Positions 31,426 through 44,537 of a DNA stretch of 64,000 nt are shown piece after piece (position 1 is the first letter of the stretch; each line of letters begins with the position of its first letter). The stretch covers positions 1 to 64,000 of the forward strand of contig NZ_QEYE01000004.1 in the NCBI RefSeq assembly GCF_003122205.1, read 5' to 3'. This DNA is from Maritimibacter sp. 55A14 (lineage in GTDB: Bacteria; Pseudomonadota; Alphaproteobacteria; Rhodobacterales; Rhodobacteraceae). The notes below the pieces were generated by a model. The model had not been told where the DNA came from. It did not search any database and worked only from the letters and a program-made list of their open reading frames with translations. A program made the position numbers and the translations under genes.

Positions 31426-32883
31426 TCAGATCCTCAGCAGGGTGGCCATCATGTCGTCTATGGTCTGGAGCACGCGGGCATTGGCGGCAAACGCCTGTTC
31501 GGCGACCAGGAGGGTCTGGAGTTCCTGGTCGGTATCGACACCGGCGCGCAGTTCCTCGGCCGTGAAGGCCTGCTGCCGGGCCGCGGCGAAGCTGCGGTCG
31601 GTCTCGGCAGCCTGCCGCGCCGTGGATATGCGGGAAAGGAAATCCGCCGCAAGTTCCGGGGCGGAGCGCGCGATGCCGCCGAAGCCTCCGCTGGCGGGCA
31701 CGCGCGGGGCGGCGAGCGCAGCGGCAATGGCGGTGAGCTGCGCGGAATTGCCGACCGGCCCGGGGGCGGCGGCGCCGAGACCGTCGCGAAGCCTCGCCAC
31801 GTCGCCGCCGCTGGCCGGATCAGCGAGCACGGAGAAGGCGATGCGGCCCGCCAGGCCGGGCTCGGTCCCGACCACGAAGGCGGCGCCCGCATCGGTGAAG
31901 AGCCCCGGCGCACCGGGGGCAAGCGTGGGATCTACGCCCGGATCGGCAAAACGCTCGATCAGGTCGCGGGCCAGCGCATCCAGCCCGGCATTGGCCGAAA
32001 CCGCCAGATCGTCGCGAAGCGCGAAATTCGCGGCCAACGCGCCACCCGCGAACGTCGCGCGCTCGCCACTCGTGGCAACGGGCTTGCCGTTCAGCGCTAG
32101 ACCCGAAAGCGCGCCGCCCGCCAGCGTCATTGCCGGGTCGATGAACCCTGCGGGTGAGAAGTCCAGCCGCGAGGCGCTTCCATCCACCAGCGCCGCGCCG
32201 GTTGTCGTGTAAAGCGCGATCTGCGCGCCGTCTCGCGCCACCGCGCGCACCGGCACGATGGAGGAGATGCCGTCGATCAGGCGCTGGCGCTCGTCGGCCA
32301 GGGCGCCGGTATCCGTTCCGGCACCCTGCCGCGCCCGGATCGCCGAATTCAGATCGGCGACACGCGCAAGCGCGCCGTTGAGGTCGGAGACCTGGCGCGC
32401 GATCCCGGCATCCGCGGCGGCGCGCTGGGCCTGGATGTCGTCGGAGATACGGTTGAACTGCCCGACGAGCGCCACGGCGGCATCGCGGATGGCGATCAGC
32501 CGGCTGGGCTGGTCGGGGCGGCCGGCGGCATCGACCAGCGCCACCTCCAGCGTCGTGAACCGGTCCGACAGCGAACCGCCCGAGCCCGGAATGCCCGTGA
32601 CGTCCTCCACCCGCGCCAGGAAATCGGTGCGCAGCGCCGCGTCGCCCAGCGCCGCATCCGCCGCGCGCCGGTCGGCGATCGCGGCCTGGTCGGTGATCCG
32701 CGCGACGCCGTCCACGCGCACGCCGCCGCCCAGCCCGCCGATGGCGAGACTGGACAGCAGCACCTCGCGCCGCCCGTAGCCCGGTGTCGAGGCGTTGGCG
32801 ACATTGGAGGAGATCGCGTTGATCGTCCGCGTTGTCGCGGTGAGCCCCGAGAGGGCGTTGGATAGGGCAGTGCTGAAACTCAT
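31426..32883 (-). CDS. flgK: Flagellar hook-associated protein FlgK
   Basis: The N-terminal flagellar rod/hook motif is SFSTALSNALSGLTATTRTINAISSNVANASTPGYGRREVLL. The C-terminal helix ELQTLLVAEQAFAANARVLQTIDDMMATLLRI completes the coiled-coil pair typical of axial proteins. The variable middle carries Ala/Gly-rich domains. Length 485 is normal for alphaproteobacterial FlgK. ATG 32883; 34 bp after flgE. Confidence 0.95.
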   Translation of the reverse strand: MSFSTALSNALSGLTATTRTINAISSNVANASTPGYGRREVLLSSLAIGGLGGGVRVDGVARITDQAAIADRRAADAALGDAALRTDFLARVEDVTGIPGSGGSLSDRFTTLEVALVDAAGRPDQPSRLIAIRDAAVALVGQFNRISDDIQAQRAAADAGIARQVSDLNGALARVADLNSAIRARQGAGTDTGALADERQRLIDGISSIVPVRAVARDGAQIALYTTTGAALVDGSASRLDFSPAGFIDPAMTLAGGALSGLALNGKPVATSGERATFAGGALAANFALRDDLAVSANAGLDALARDLIERFADPGVDPTLAPGAPGLFTDAGAAFVVGTEPGLAGRIAFSVLADPASGGDVARLRDGLGAAAPGPVGNSAQLTAIAAALAAPRVPASGGFGGIARSAPELAADFLSRISTARQAAETDRSFAAARQQAFTAEELRAGVDTDQELQTLLVAEQAFAANARVLQTIDDMMATLLRI

Positions 32884-32917
32884 CTTTTGGCTCCGTCAGA
32901 CCGAACCGCGGCGCGGA

Positions 32918-34219
32918 TCAACGCTTGAGATTGGTGGTTTCCTGCAGCATTTCGTCCACCGTCTGGATCACCGTGGCGTTCGAGGAATAGGCGCGCTGCG
33001 TCTGGATCAACTGGGTCAGTTCCCCGGCCACGTCGGTCGCCGATTCCTCCCGCGCGAAGCCGATCAGGTCCCCCACGGGTCCGTCGCCGGCATTCCACAG
33101 GAAGGAGGCGCCGCTTTCGGGGGAGACCTGGTAGGTCTGGTTGCTGAGCGAAATCAGGCCGTTGGAGTTGGGCACGTCGACCAGCGGGATGCGGTAGATC
33201 GTGCGGGTGAAGCCGCTGTCGTAAATCGCGTGGAGAAGGCCGTTCTCATCCACTTCCACCCCGCTGAGATTGCCCACGGGCGAGCCGTTCTTGGTGATCG
33301 AGACCGGCGCGAAACTGTCGGAAAGCTGGGTCAGGCCGTCCGGGCTGCCGGGCTGGCCGATGCTGACGTCGATCGGCCCGCCCGCAGCGTTGACGGTGAA
33401 GAGCCCCGTGGCCGGGTCGTAGGGGCCGCCGGTCACAGGCGTGACCGCGGCGATGGTCCCGCCGCTGGCCCGGTTCGGGTCGAAGTCAATGGTATATTCG
33501 CCCACCACGGCGCCGCCGGACGCGCTGTCGGCAAGGGTCAGGGTCCACTGGTTGGAACTGCCGGCGGCGGGCACGGCCGGGGTGAAGGTCAGGTCGAGCG
33601 ACTGCGAGGTGCCCAGATTGTCGAAATATTCCACCGACAGGTCGAAGGGCGCGCCGGTGGCGCCGGCCTCGGTCGCGGTGGCGGGCAGGTTCAGGCCCAG
33701 CCCGACCTCGGTCGTGGGGTTTCCGGCGAACTGGTTGAGGCTGACCCGCACCGGCTCCAGCCCGTCGAAGGAATCGCGCGGGAAAGCGGGGATGGTGCCG
33801 TCCGGGCTGGCTGGAACGCCCAGCAGGACCAGCCCGGTTTCGGTGCGCAGCACGCCGCTCGCGTCGGGCCGGAAGGATCCGGTCGTGGTCATCATCACCG
33901 GCAGCGGGCCACCGGCGTTGCCCACCGCGCTGGCGGCAGTCACGGGCAGGAAGCCGCGCCCGCCGATCGCCAGGTCGGTGGGGTTGTTACTGGTGACCAG
34001 CGAGCCGCCCTGATCGACGATCCGGGTCGTCGTGGCGCGCACACCGCCCGCCGAGAAGGAACCGTTCACGCTGCCATTGACCAGCGACTGGAAATCGGCC
34101 ACCGCCCGGCGGTACCCGAAGGTTCCGGAATTCGCGATATTGTCGGAGATGGTGGCTAGCCGGGTGGCGTTCACGTTGAGTCCGGCAACGCTGGAATTGA
34201 GCGAGGAGGAAATCGTCAT
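32918..34219 (-). CDS. flgE: Flagellar hook protein FlgE
   Basis: The N-terminus is ISSSLNSSVAGLNVNATRLATISDNIANSGTFGYRRAVADFQSL, a hook/rod motif with the ANS-x-T-x-GYR signature. The middle has FlgE D2-like repeats (GPYDPATGLFTVNA, SFAPVSITKNGSPVGNLSGVEVDENGLLHAIYDSGFTRTIYRIPLVDV). The C-terminus ELTQLIQTQRAYSSNATVIQTVDEMLQETTNLKR is diagnostic. ATG 34219. A 100-bp gap to motB contains no gene and may hold a promoter. Confidence 0.95.
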   Translation of the reverse strand: MTISSSLNSSVAGLNVNATRLATISDNIANSGTFGYRRAVADFQSLVNGSVNGSFSAGGVRATTTRIVDQGGSLVTSNNPTDLAIGGRGFLPVTAASAVGNAGGPLPVMMTTTGSFRPDASGVLRTETGLVLLGVPASPDGTIPAFPRDSFDGLEPVRVSLNQFAGNPTTEVGLGLNLPATATEAGATGAPFDLSVEYFDNLGTSQSLDLTFTPAVPAAGSSNQWTLTLADSASGGAVVGEYTIDFDPNRASGGTIAAVTPVTGGPYDPATGLFTVNAAGGPIDVSIGQPGSPDGLTQLSDSFAPVSITKNGSPVGNLSGVEVDENGLLHAIYDSGFTRTIYRIPLVDVPNSNGLISLSNQTYQVSPESGASFLWNAGDGPVGDLIGFAREESATDVAGELTQLIQTQRAYSSNATVIQTVDEMLQETTNLKR

Positions 34220-34319
34220 CTTGCGCCTTTCTGTGCAAAGTCCCGCATGGTCGGAGCCGACTATCCGGGGCCAGGCTTAACAGCGCGCTAACAGATAAAA
34301 TCCGCGCTAAATTCCGGCC

Positions 34320-35168
34320 TCAGCGATCCGCGCGCAGCAGCGTCACCTCCAGCCGGTCGTTGCGGCCGGCCATGGGGTCGGCATCGGTCAGTCTGCGATC
34401 CGCCCACCCCGTCACCCGCTGCACGCGCGCGGGCGGGAAGCCGTCGCCCTCCAGCAGGCGGCGCATCTCCTGCGCGCGCCCGGCGGAGAGATCCCAGATC
34501 GGGTTCTCCAGCAGCACGATGGCGCGCGAGCGCGTATGCGCGGCAACCGCGACATCGTTGCTGACCAGCGCGAAAACCTCCGCGAGCATGGCCGATAACT
34601 GCCTGAGGACCGGCGCAGGGCCGGTGCCGTCATCCAGAAAGAGCGGTTGGCCCGGCAGGTCGAACAGTTCCACGATCAGCCCTTCGTCGCTGACCCGCGT
34701 GCGCACATGCACGAGCAACTCGTCCTCCACCTGGCTCTCGCCGCTGTTGCCGCGCAGGGCCTCCTCGACCCGTTTGAGTGCGGCGTCCTGCAGCGCAACC
34801 CCGCCATCGGCCAGCGGGTCGGAGCCCGTTGCGCCGCGCGCCTTGTCGATCTCAGTCGGATGCCTGGCGCTGGCCCCGGTGCCGGTCTGCACCAGCGTTT
34901 CCTCGGTAAAGATGCTGTCGCCGCTGAAGGCACCGTCGCCGCCGCCTGAGACCCGGTTCACCGAGATGGTCGGGTTGAAGTAGTCTGCTAGGCCCTTGCG
35001 CTGCTTCTCGGTCGTGGCGTTGAGCAGCCACATCAGCATGAAGAAGGCCATCATCGCGGTGACGAAGTCGGCATAGGCGACCTTCCAGGCGCCGCCGTGA
35101 TGGCCGTCTCCGCCCGACACCTTCTTGCGCTTGATGATGATCGGCCGGCTATTGTCCCCCACGCTCAT
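34320..35168 (-). CDS. motB: Flagellar motor protein MotB
   Basis: The N-terminus (RPIIIKRKKVSGGDGHHGGAWKVAYADFVTAMMAFFMLMWLLNATTEKQRKGLADYF) contains the single membrane helix and the proton-binding Asp in YADFVTAMMAFF. The C-terminal OmpA-like domain anchors the stator to peptidoglycan (AAHTRSRAIVLLENPIWDLSAGRAQEMRRLL, VTGWADRRLTDADPMAGRNDRLEVTLL). ATG 35168 follows GAGGGTAACCGG; an ATG at 35228 lacks one. motA is not in this window. Confidence 0.93.
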   Translation of the reverse strand: MSVGDNSRPIIIKRKKVSGGDGHHGGAWKVAYADFVTAMMAFFMLMWLLNATTEKQRKGLADYFNPTISVNRVSGGGDGAFSGDSIFTEETLVQTGTGASARHPTEIDKARGATGSDPLADGGVALQDAALKRVEEALRGNSGESQVEDELLVHVRTRVSDEGLIVELFDLPGQPLFLDDGTGPAPVLRQLSAMLAEVFALVSNDVAVAAHTRSRAIVLLENPIWDLSAGRAQEMRRLLEGDGFPPARVQRVTGWADRRLTDADPMAGRNDRLEVTLLRADR

Positions 35169-35348
35169 CCGGTTACCCTCGTAATAAGCCACTCCCTGCA
35201 GACTCGATAGCAGCGGGGAGTGAATCACCGTTTAACGGGATCGGTCCGCGTCGGGGACCGGCCCGGCCATGTCGCGGGGGGCGAAAGCGGACCGGGACCG
35301 GGTCTGCGCCTCATGTTGGGACAGGGCCATCATTCAGGGAGGCCGGAA

Positions 35349-36803
35349 ATGGCTGGGATCGCACCTTACTGGCGTAATTACGTGGACGGGCACTGGACGG
35401 ATGGCGGCGCCGGCCGGCTGACGGTGACCGATCCGGGCAGCGGCGCCGCGCTCGCCGAACATGCGCTGGCGGACGCGGCGGATGTGGACCGCGCGGTGCA
35501 GGCGGCCAGGCGGGTGCATCTTTCAGGAGCGCTCACCGACCTGCGCCCGGTCGAACGCGGCCGCATGGTGCAGGCGATGGGCCGCTACCTGCTGGACCAT
35601 ATCGACGAGATCGCTCCGGTGCTGACCTCCGAACAGGGCAAGCCGCTCTGGGAGGCACGGCGCGAGGTGCAGGGCGCCGCCCGCTATTTCGAGTATTACG
35701 GCAACCAGGCGGAAACCGTGGAGGGTCGCTCGATCCCCCTCGGCGCGGGTTATTTCGATTTCACCATGCACGAGCCCTATGGCGTCTCGGCACAGATCAT
35801 CCCGTGGAACTATCCCGTCGAGATGACGGCGCGGTCGCTGTCGGCGGGGCTGACGACCGGCAATGCCTGCGTGGTCAAGACGCCCGAACTCACCCCTCTC
35901 TCGAACGCCTGGTTAGCCCGTGCCGCCGAGGCCGCGGGCCTGCCCGCTGGGGCGGTCAACATCCTTTGCGGACTGGGGCATGAGGCCGGCGCGGCTCTGG
36001 CGGCGCATCCGGACGTGAACCAGATCGTCTTCACCGGCTCGGTGCCCACGGGCATCGCCATCGCAACGGCGGCGGCGCAGAATGTCGTGCCCTGCGTGCT
36101 GGAACTGGGCGGCAAGTCTGCCGCGATCGTGCATGACGACGCGGATCTGGACGCCTTCATGAACGACGTGCGCTGGGGCATCTATTTCAACGCGGGACAG
36201 GTCTGTTCGGCAATGAGCCGGGTGATCGTGCACGAGAGCCTGCATGACGACCTGGTGGAGCGGGTCGCGGGCGTAGCGCAGACGATGTCGGTGGGCCCCG
36301 GCATCGAGCGGCGCGAGGCTGGAATGAACATGGGCGCCATGGTCTCGGACAAGCAGCGCGACCGGGCCGAGAGCATGGTCGCCCACGCCGCCGGGCAGGG
36401 CGCGCGCCTCGTCACCGGCGGGCACCGGATGAACATCCCCGGCGCCTTCCTGGAACCCACCGTGCTGGCCGATGTGACCCCGAAGATGGCGATCGCCAAC
36501 AAGGAGGTGTTCGGGCCGGTCCTGTCGGTGATGCGCTTCGAGACCGAGGACGAGGCGATCGCGATCGCCAACGGCACACCATACGGGCTGGTCGGCGGCG
36601 TCTTCACCCGCGATCTCGACCGCGCCACCCGCGCCGCGCGCCGCTTGCGCGCCGGGCAGGTCTTCGTCAATGAGTGGTTCGCGGGCGGCGTGGAGACCCC
36701 GTTCGGCGGCTATGGCAAATCCGGCTACGGCCGCGAAAAGGGGCGCGAGGCGCTCTGGAATTACGTGCAGACCAAGAACGTGGCGATACGGCTGAAAGGA
36801 TAG
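35349..36803 (+). CDS. Aldehyde dehydrogenase family protein
   Basis: NAD(P)-dependent oxidation of an aldehyde to its acid. The cofactor segment is IIPWNYPVEM and VVKTPELTPLSNAWLA, the general-base Glu is in VLELGGKSAAIV, and the nucleophile Cys is in NAGQVCSAMSRV. PFGGYGKSGYGREKGREALWNYVQTKNV closes the family pattern. Residue length 484 is normal. ATG 35349 is chosen for GGGAGG 7 bp upstream. It leads a plus-strand run with a CMD protein and the pob/pca genes, so an aromatic-pathway or betaine-aldehyde-type substrate is likely, but specificity cannot be read. Confidence 0.9.
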   Translation: MAGIAPYWRNYVDGHWTDGGAGRLTVTDPGSGAALAEHALADAADVDRAVQAARRVHLSGALTDLRPVERGRMVQAMGRYLLDHIDEIAPVLTSEQGKPLWEARREVQGAARYFEYYGNQAETVEGRSIPLGAGYFDFTMHEPYGVSAQIIPWNYPVEMTARSLSAGLTTGNACVVKTPELTPLSNAWLARAAEAAGLPAGAVNILCGLGHEAGAALAAHPDVNQIVFTGSVPTGIAIATAAAQNVVPCVLELGGKSAAIVHDDADLDAFMNDVRWGIYFNAGQVCSAMSRVIVHESLHDDLVERVAGVAQTMSVGPGIERREAGMNMGAMVSDKQRDRAESMVAHAAGQGARLVTGGHRMNIPGAFLEPTVLADVTPKMAIANKEVFGPVLSVMRFETEDEAIAIANGTPYGLVGGVFTRDLDRATRAARRLRAGQVFVNEWFAGGVETPFGGYGKSGYGREKGREALWNYVQTKNVAIRLKG

Positions 36804-36804
36804 G

Positions 36805-37188
36805 ATGATGAGCGTCTTCGACGAAGACCTGTTTCTCAAGGGGCTGGAACAGCGCAAGGCGACGCTGGGGGCGGAATACGTAGAAGGAAACCTCGCGGCT
36901 GCCGACGACTTCACCCGGCCCTTCCAGGAGGCGATGACCGCCTGGTGCTGGGGCTTCGGCTGGGGCGACGATGTGATCGACCCCAAGACGCGCTCGATGA
37001 TGAACCTCGCGATGATCGGGGCGCTGGGCAAGATGCACGAATGGGAGATCCATTGCCGTGGTGCCGTGACGAACGGCGTCAGCCGAGAGGAAATCCGTGC
37101 GATCATCCATGCCGTCGGCATTTATTGCGGCGTGCCGCAGGCGCTGGAATGTTTCCGGGTGGCGCGGCGGGTGCTGGACGAGGGCTGA
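36805..37188 (+). CDS. Carboxymuconolactone decarboxylase family protein
   Basis: Small helical CMD/AhpD-fold protein (127 aa): FDEDLFLKGLEQRKATLGAEYVEG, then WCWGFGWGDDVIDPKTRSMMNLAMIGALGKMHEWEIHCRGAVTNGVSREEIRAIIHAVGIYCGVPQALECFRVAR. The His and Glu in HEWEIHCRGA correspond to the catalytic region of PcaC-type enzymes. A second CMD gene (38475-38873) is a better PcaC; this one follows the aldehyde dehydrogenase directly and may belong to its pathway. Two adjacent ATG codons can start it. Confidence 0.85.
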   Translation: MMSVFDEDLFLKGLEQRKATLGAEYVEGNLAAADDFTRPFQEAMTAWCWGFGWGDDVIDPKTRSMMNLAMIGALGKMHEWEIHCRGAVTNGVSREEIRAIIHAVGIYCGVPQALECFRVARRVLDEG

Positions 37189-38421
<1,233 letters not shown>

Positions 38422-38474
38422 CTGGACCGCGCGCCGCTGCTGCGCTTTGATGGTCCGCGACAGAGGAGAATTAG

Positions 38475-38873
38475 ATGCCAGACCGCTACACCACCGGCAT
38501 GGCCATCCGGCGCGAGGTGCTGGGCGACGCTCACGTGGATCACGCCGAGGCCGCGAAGACCGCGTTCGACGCGCCTTTTCAGGAGATGATCACCGAAGGC
38601 GCCTGGGGCACGCTCTGGGCGAGCGACGCGATCCCGCGCCGCGAACGCTCGATGCTGACGCTGGCGCTCTTGGCCGCCACCGGCAGCTTCGACGAGATCC
38701 CGATGCATATCCGCGCCACCGCCCGGACCGGGGCCAGCCCCCGCGACGTGATGGAGGCGTTCCGCCATGTCGCCGTCTATGCGGGGGTGCCAAAGGCGAA
38801 CACGGCGATCCGGATGGCGCGGGAAACCTATGCCGCCATGGCGCAGGAGACCGGGGAGGACCCGTTACAATGA
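38475..38873 (+). CDS. pcaC: 4-Carboxymuconolactone decarboxylase
   Basis: 132 residues matching PcaC: GMAIRREVLGDAHVDHAEAAKTAFDAPFQEMITEGAWGTLWASDAIPRRERSMLTLALLAATGSFDEIPMHIRATARTGASPRDVMEAFRHVAVYAGVPKANTAIRMA. It converts 4-carboxymuconolactone to beta-ketoadipate enol-lactone in the protocatechuate branch. ATG 38475 has GAGGAGAATT upstream. The stop overlaps the pcaH start (ATGA). pcaB, pcaD, pcaI and pcaJ are not in the window. Confidence 0.94.
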   Translation: MPDRYTTGMAIRREVLGDAHVDHAEAAKTAFDAPFQEMITEGAWGTLWASDAIPRRERSMLTLALLAATGSFDEIPMHIRATARTGASPRDVMEAFRHVAVYAGVPKANTAIRMARETYAAMAQETGEDPLQ

Positions 38874-39589
38874 CCGCACCCTTCCGCCCCCGTGACCACG
38901 CCTGGCACCCGCCGGCCCGCGCGCCGAGTTACCGATCCTCACTCGCCCGCGCGCCAAGCCATCCGCTGGTGGCCGTGCCCCAGGGCTTGTCGGAGCTGAC
39001 CGGACCGGTTTTCGGCGCGGACGCCATCGGGCCGCTGGACGGCGACCTGCTGCGGAATTTCGCCGGCGCCGACGCGCCGGTGGGCGAGCGCATCCTGCTG
39101 CATGGCCGGGTGCTGGACGAGGACGCCCGCCCGGTGCCGCATGTGCTGGTGGAGATATGGCAGGCCAATGCGGGCGGGCGCTACCGGCACAAGACGGATG
39201 GATACCTCGCACCGCTCGACCCGAATTTCGGTGGCTGCGGCCGGTGCCTCACGGATGCCGAGGGCCAGTTCCGGTTCCGCACAGTCCGGCCCGGCCCCTA
39301 CCCGTTCCAGAACCACGAGCCCGCATGGCGCCCCGCGCACGTGCATTTCTCGGTCTTCGGGAGCGGGCTCGCGCAGCGGCTCATCACGCAGATGTATTTC
39401 GAAGGCGACCCGCTGATCGCGAAATGCCCGATTGTCGCGACCATCCCCGACGCCCGCGCGGTGGAGCGCCTGATCGCCCGGCTCGACATGGAGAACGCTG
39501 TCGATTTCGAAATGCTCGCCTACCGTTTCGATATCGTGCTGCGTGGCCGGACGCAGACCCACTTCGAGAACCGCAGGGAGGGGGCCTGA
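38870..39589 (+). CDS. pcaH: Protocatechuate 3,4-dioxygenase beta subunit
   Basis: Intradiol dioxygenase subunit holding the Fe(III). Family motifs are GPVFGADAIGPLDGDLLRNFAG, GERILLHGRVLDEDARPVPHVLVEIWQANAGGRYRHKTDGYLAPLDPNFGGCGRCLTDAEGQFRFRTVRPGPYPF and WRPAHVHFSVFG. The Tyr of GGRYRHK and of PGPYPF and the two His of AHVHF provide the iron ligands. 239 residues. ATG 38870 overlaps the pcaC stop. Confidence 0.95.
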   Translation: MTAPFRPRDHAWHPPARAPSYRSSLARAPSHPLVAVPQGLSELTGPVFGADAIGPLDGDLLRNFAGADAPVGERILLHGRVLDEDARPVPHVLVEIWQANAGGRYRHKTDGYLAPLDPNFGGCGRCLTDAEGQFRFRTVRPGPYPFQNHEPAWRPAHVHFSVFGSGLAQRLITQMYFEGDPLIAKCPIVATIPDARAVERLIARLDMENAVDFEMLAYRFDIVLRGRTQTHFENRREGA

Positions 39590-39592
39590 GCC

Positions 39593-40213
39593 ATGACCGC
39601 GCAAGACCTGAAGGAAACCCCGTCGCAGACCGCCGGCCCCTATCTCCATATCGGGCTGAGCCCCTCCGCCGCCGGCTTCGCGCCCTATGCGCGGGAGTTT
39701 GGACAGCAGATCGCCGGGCCGGACACGCCGGGCCGCCGCATCCGGATTGCAGGGCGCATCATCGACGCGGACGACACCCCGGTCCGCGACGCGATCATCG
39801 AGATATGGCAGGCCGACGCCGCGGGCATCTATCCCCATCCGGACGACCCGCGCCACGCACAGGCCGCGCCGGGCTTCACCGGGTTCGGACGCGTCGCTTG
39901 CGATTTCGAGACCGGCGAATGGGCCTTCGAGACCATCAAGCCCGGTTCGGTCGAGGGCCCGGACGGCAGCCCGCGGGCGCCGAATCTCAATCTCTGGATC
40001 GTGGCGCGGGGGATCAACCTTGGGCTCTCCACGCGGCTCTATTTCGGGGATGAGGAAGCGGCCAACGCAACCGACCCGCTGCTCTGCGCGATAGCCGAAC
40101 CAGCGCGGCGCGCCACGCTGATCGCCGCGTCCACGGAGTCCGGCGAGGTTCCCGCCTACCGTTTCGACATCCGCCTGCAAGGCGAGGGTGAGACGGTGTT
40201 TCTCGACATCTGA
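39593..40213 (+). CDS. pcaG: Protocatechuate 3,4-dioxygenase alpha subunit
   Basis: Partner of PcaH with the same fold but no metal site: TPSQTAGPYLHIGLSP near the start, IRIAGRIIDADDTPVRDAIIEIWQADAAGIYPHP, GFTGFGRVACDFETGEWAFETIKPG and APNLNLWIVARGINLGLSTRLYF. 206 residues, ATG 39593, 3 bp after pcaH. Together they cleave protocatechuate to 3-carboxy-cis,cis-muconate. Confidence 0.95.
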   Translation: MTAQDLKETPSQTAGPYLHIGLSPSAAGFAPYAREFGQQIAGPDTPGRRIRIAGRIIDADDTPVRDAIIEIWQADAAGIYPHPDDPRHAQAAPGFTGFGRVACDFETGEWAFETIKPGSVEGPDGSPRAPNLNLWIVARGINLGLSTRLYFGDEEAANATDPLLCAIAEPARRATLIAASTESGEVPAYRFDIRLQGEGETVFLDI

Positions 40214-40248
40214 CGCACGGCGCAATCGCGGAAACGGGGGCTTGGAGC

Positions 40249-41451
40249 ATGCAGCAGAGCGAAGCGCACCAGGGCGCGGGCAGCGCCGCGGAGGTCTTCG
40301 CGGCCTTCCTGAAACTCGGCCTGACCTCCTTTGGCGGGCCGATCGCGCATCTGGGATATTTTCGCGAGGAATTGGTCGAGCGGCGGCGCTGGATCACCGA
40401 AGAAGGCTATGCCGATCTGGTCGCGATCTGCCAGTTTCTGCCCGGACCGGCCTCCAGCCAAGTCGGTTTCGCAATGGGGCTGTGGCGCGGCGGGGCCTGG
40501 GGCGCGGCGGCGGCCTTCACCGCCTTCACCCTGCCCTCGGCGCTTCTGCTTTTCGCCTTCGCTCTCGGCGCGGCCTCGCTGGAGGGACCGCTGGCGGCGG
40601 GCGCGCTGCACGGGCTCAAGATCGTCGCCGTGGCAATCGTGGCGCAGGCGGTCTGGGGCATGGCGCGCGCGCTCTGCCCCGACCGGCCGCGGGCCGCCAT
40701 CGCGCTGGGGGCGGTGGCGCTGGTCGCCGCCCTGCCCGGCGCGGGCGGGCAGGTGGGCGCCATCGCGGCGGGGGCGCTGGCGGGGCTGGCGCTCTGCCGC
40801 GGCGCGGGGGCGCCGGTGGCGGGGCATGTGGGCTTCCCGGTCTCCCGGCGCGCCGGCGTGCTGGCGCTGGCGCTCTTCTTCCTGCTCCTCGCCGCGTTGC
40901 CGCTTCTGGCGGGCGGGGGCGCGGCGCTGGCGCTCTTCGACAGTTTCTACCGCGCGGGCGCGCTGGTCTTCGGCGGCGGGCATGTGGTGCTGCCGCTCCT
41001 GGAAGCGGGGCTCGTGCGGCCCGGTTTCGTGACGCCCGACGCCTTCCTCGCGGGCTATGGCGCGGCGCAGGCGGTGCCGGGGCCGCTCTTCACCTTCTCC
41101 GCCTATCTGGGCGCGCTGGCGGCGCCGGGCCCCGGCCATGCCGCGGGCGCGCTGCTGGCGCTGGCGGCGATCTTTCTGCCGGGCTTTCTGCTGCTCGTCG
41201 GTGTATTGCCCTTCTGGGACGCGTTGCGCACCCGGCCCGCCATGCAGGCCGCGATGCGCGGAGGGAACGCGGCGGTGGTGGGCATCCTGGGCGCGGCGCT
41301 CTACGATCCGGTTTTCATCGGCGCGGTACGGGGGCAGGCCGATTTCGCACTGGCGCTGGCGGCGTTCCTGCTGCTGACGGTCTGGAAAGTTCCGGCCTGG
41401 GCGGTGGTCGTCTTTGCGGCCGCCGGCGGCGCGGCGCTGGCGCTTGTCTGA
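40249..41451 (+). CDS. chrA: Chromate transporter ChrA
   Basis: Inner-membrane protein with two CHR domains. The first starts FAAFLKLGLTSFGGPIAHLGYFREELVERRRWITEEGYADLVAICQFLPGPASSQVGFAMG. The second starts YRAGALVFGGGHVVLPLLEAGLV and has GYGAAQAVPGPLFTFSAYLG. About ten hydrophobic segments are visible in 400 residues. It is a member of the long-chain CHR family that exports chromate, exchanging or competing with sulfate. The start is ATG 40249 after GGGGGCTTGGAGC. It follows pcaG by 35 bp but is probably unrelated functionally. Confidence 0.93.
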   Translation: MQQSEAHQGAGSAAEVFAAFLKLGLTSFGGPIAHLGYFREELVERRRWITEEGYADLVAICQFLPGPASSQVGFAMGLWRGGAWGAAAAFTAFTLPSALLLFAFALGAASLEGPLAAGALHGLKIVAVAIVAQAVWGMARALCPDRPRAAIALGAVALVAALPGAGGQVGAIAAGALAGLALCRGAGAPVAGHVGFPVSRRAGVLALALFFLLLAALPLLAGGGAALALFDSFYRAGALVFGGGHVVLPLLEAGLVRPGFVTPDAFLAGYGAAQAVPGPLFTFSAYLGALAAPGPGHAAGALLALAAIFLPGFLLLVGVLPFWDALRTRPAMQAAMRGGNAAVVGILGAALYDPVFIGAVRGQADFALALAAFLLLTVWKVPAWAVVVFAAAGGAALALV

Positions 41452-41565
41452 GGCACCTCGGCCCGCGGGCCCGCAAGCCGGTGCAGTACGGGCAGGAGTG
41501 CGTCGCTGGACGCAACGTTTTGGTGATCGTGCAGGGCAGGCGCTGGCGCTTCCTCCGGCAGGCCA

Positions 41566-41586
41566 GGGTTTCGGGTTTCGGGTTTC
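41566..41586 (+). repeat. Triple GGGTTTC tandem repeat
   Basis: Three exact 7-bp units lie in the 298-bp gap between chrA and the small lipoprotein gene. I see no gene in that gap (41452-41749); the repeat has no evident role. Confidence 0.5.
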
Positions 41587-41749
41587 AAAAAGCGATTTCA
41601 GGAACTGGCGATCAAGGGCATCTGCCTGACCTGCCGTCCATTTCCGCGAAATTGATCGAGGTCAAAGCCGCCGCCCACGCCAGCGCCTAGAGCTTTCGGG
41701 AATTCGGCGCGCACCGATATCGGGCCGGAGCAAGAAAGAGGAGTGACTC

Positions 41750-41902
41750 ATGAAACGCCTTGCCCTGTTGGCCGCGCTCGCCGCCCTGATGACCGTCGCG
41801 GGCTGCGCGGACGAGAAACATTATCCGCTCAGCGGCGATGAATGCGGCCCGGCCGATCCGGTGCAGGATGTGCGTCCGCCCGATTGCCCGCAAGGCTCCT
41901 GA
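41750..41902 (+). CDS. Small lipoprotein, 50 aa
   Basis: ATG 41750 follows AAAGAGGAGTGACTC, a strong ribosome site. The product is MKRLALLAALAALMTVAGC followed by a short polar tail with three further cysteines, ending RPPDCPQGS. The lipobox (VAGC, lipidated Cys19) is clear, so it should be a lipid-anchored protein of about 32 mature residues. Family unknown. It ends just before the convergent fadH. Confidence 0.75.
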   Translation: MKRLALLAALAALMTVAGCADEKHYPLSGDECGPADPVQDVRPPDCPQGS

Positions 41903-41913
41903 AGGCCGGGGGG

Positions 41914-44512
<2,599 letters not shown>

Positions 44513-44537
44513 GCGCCGAGCGGTGTCCGCGCAGACC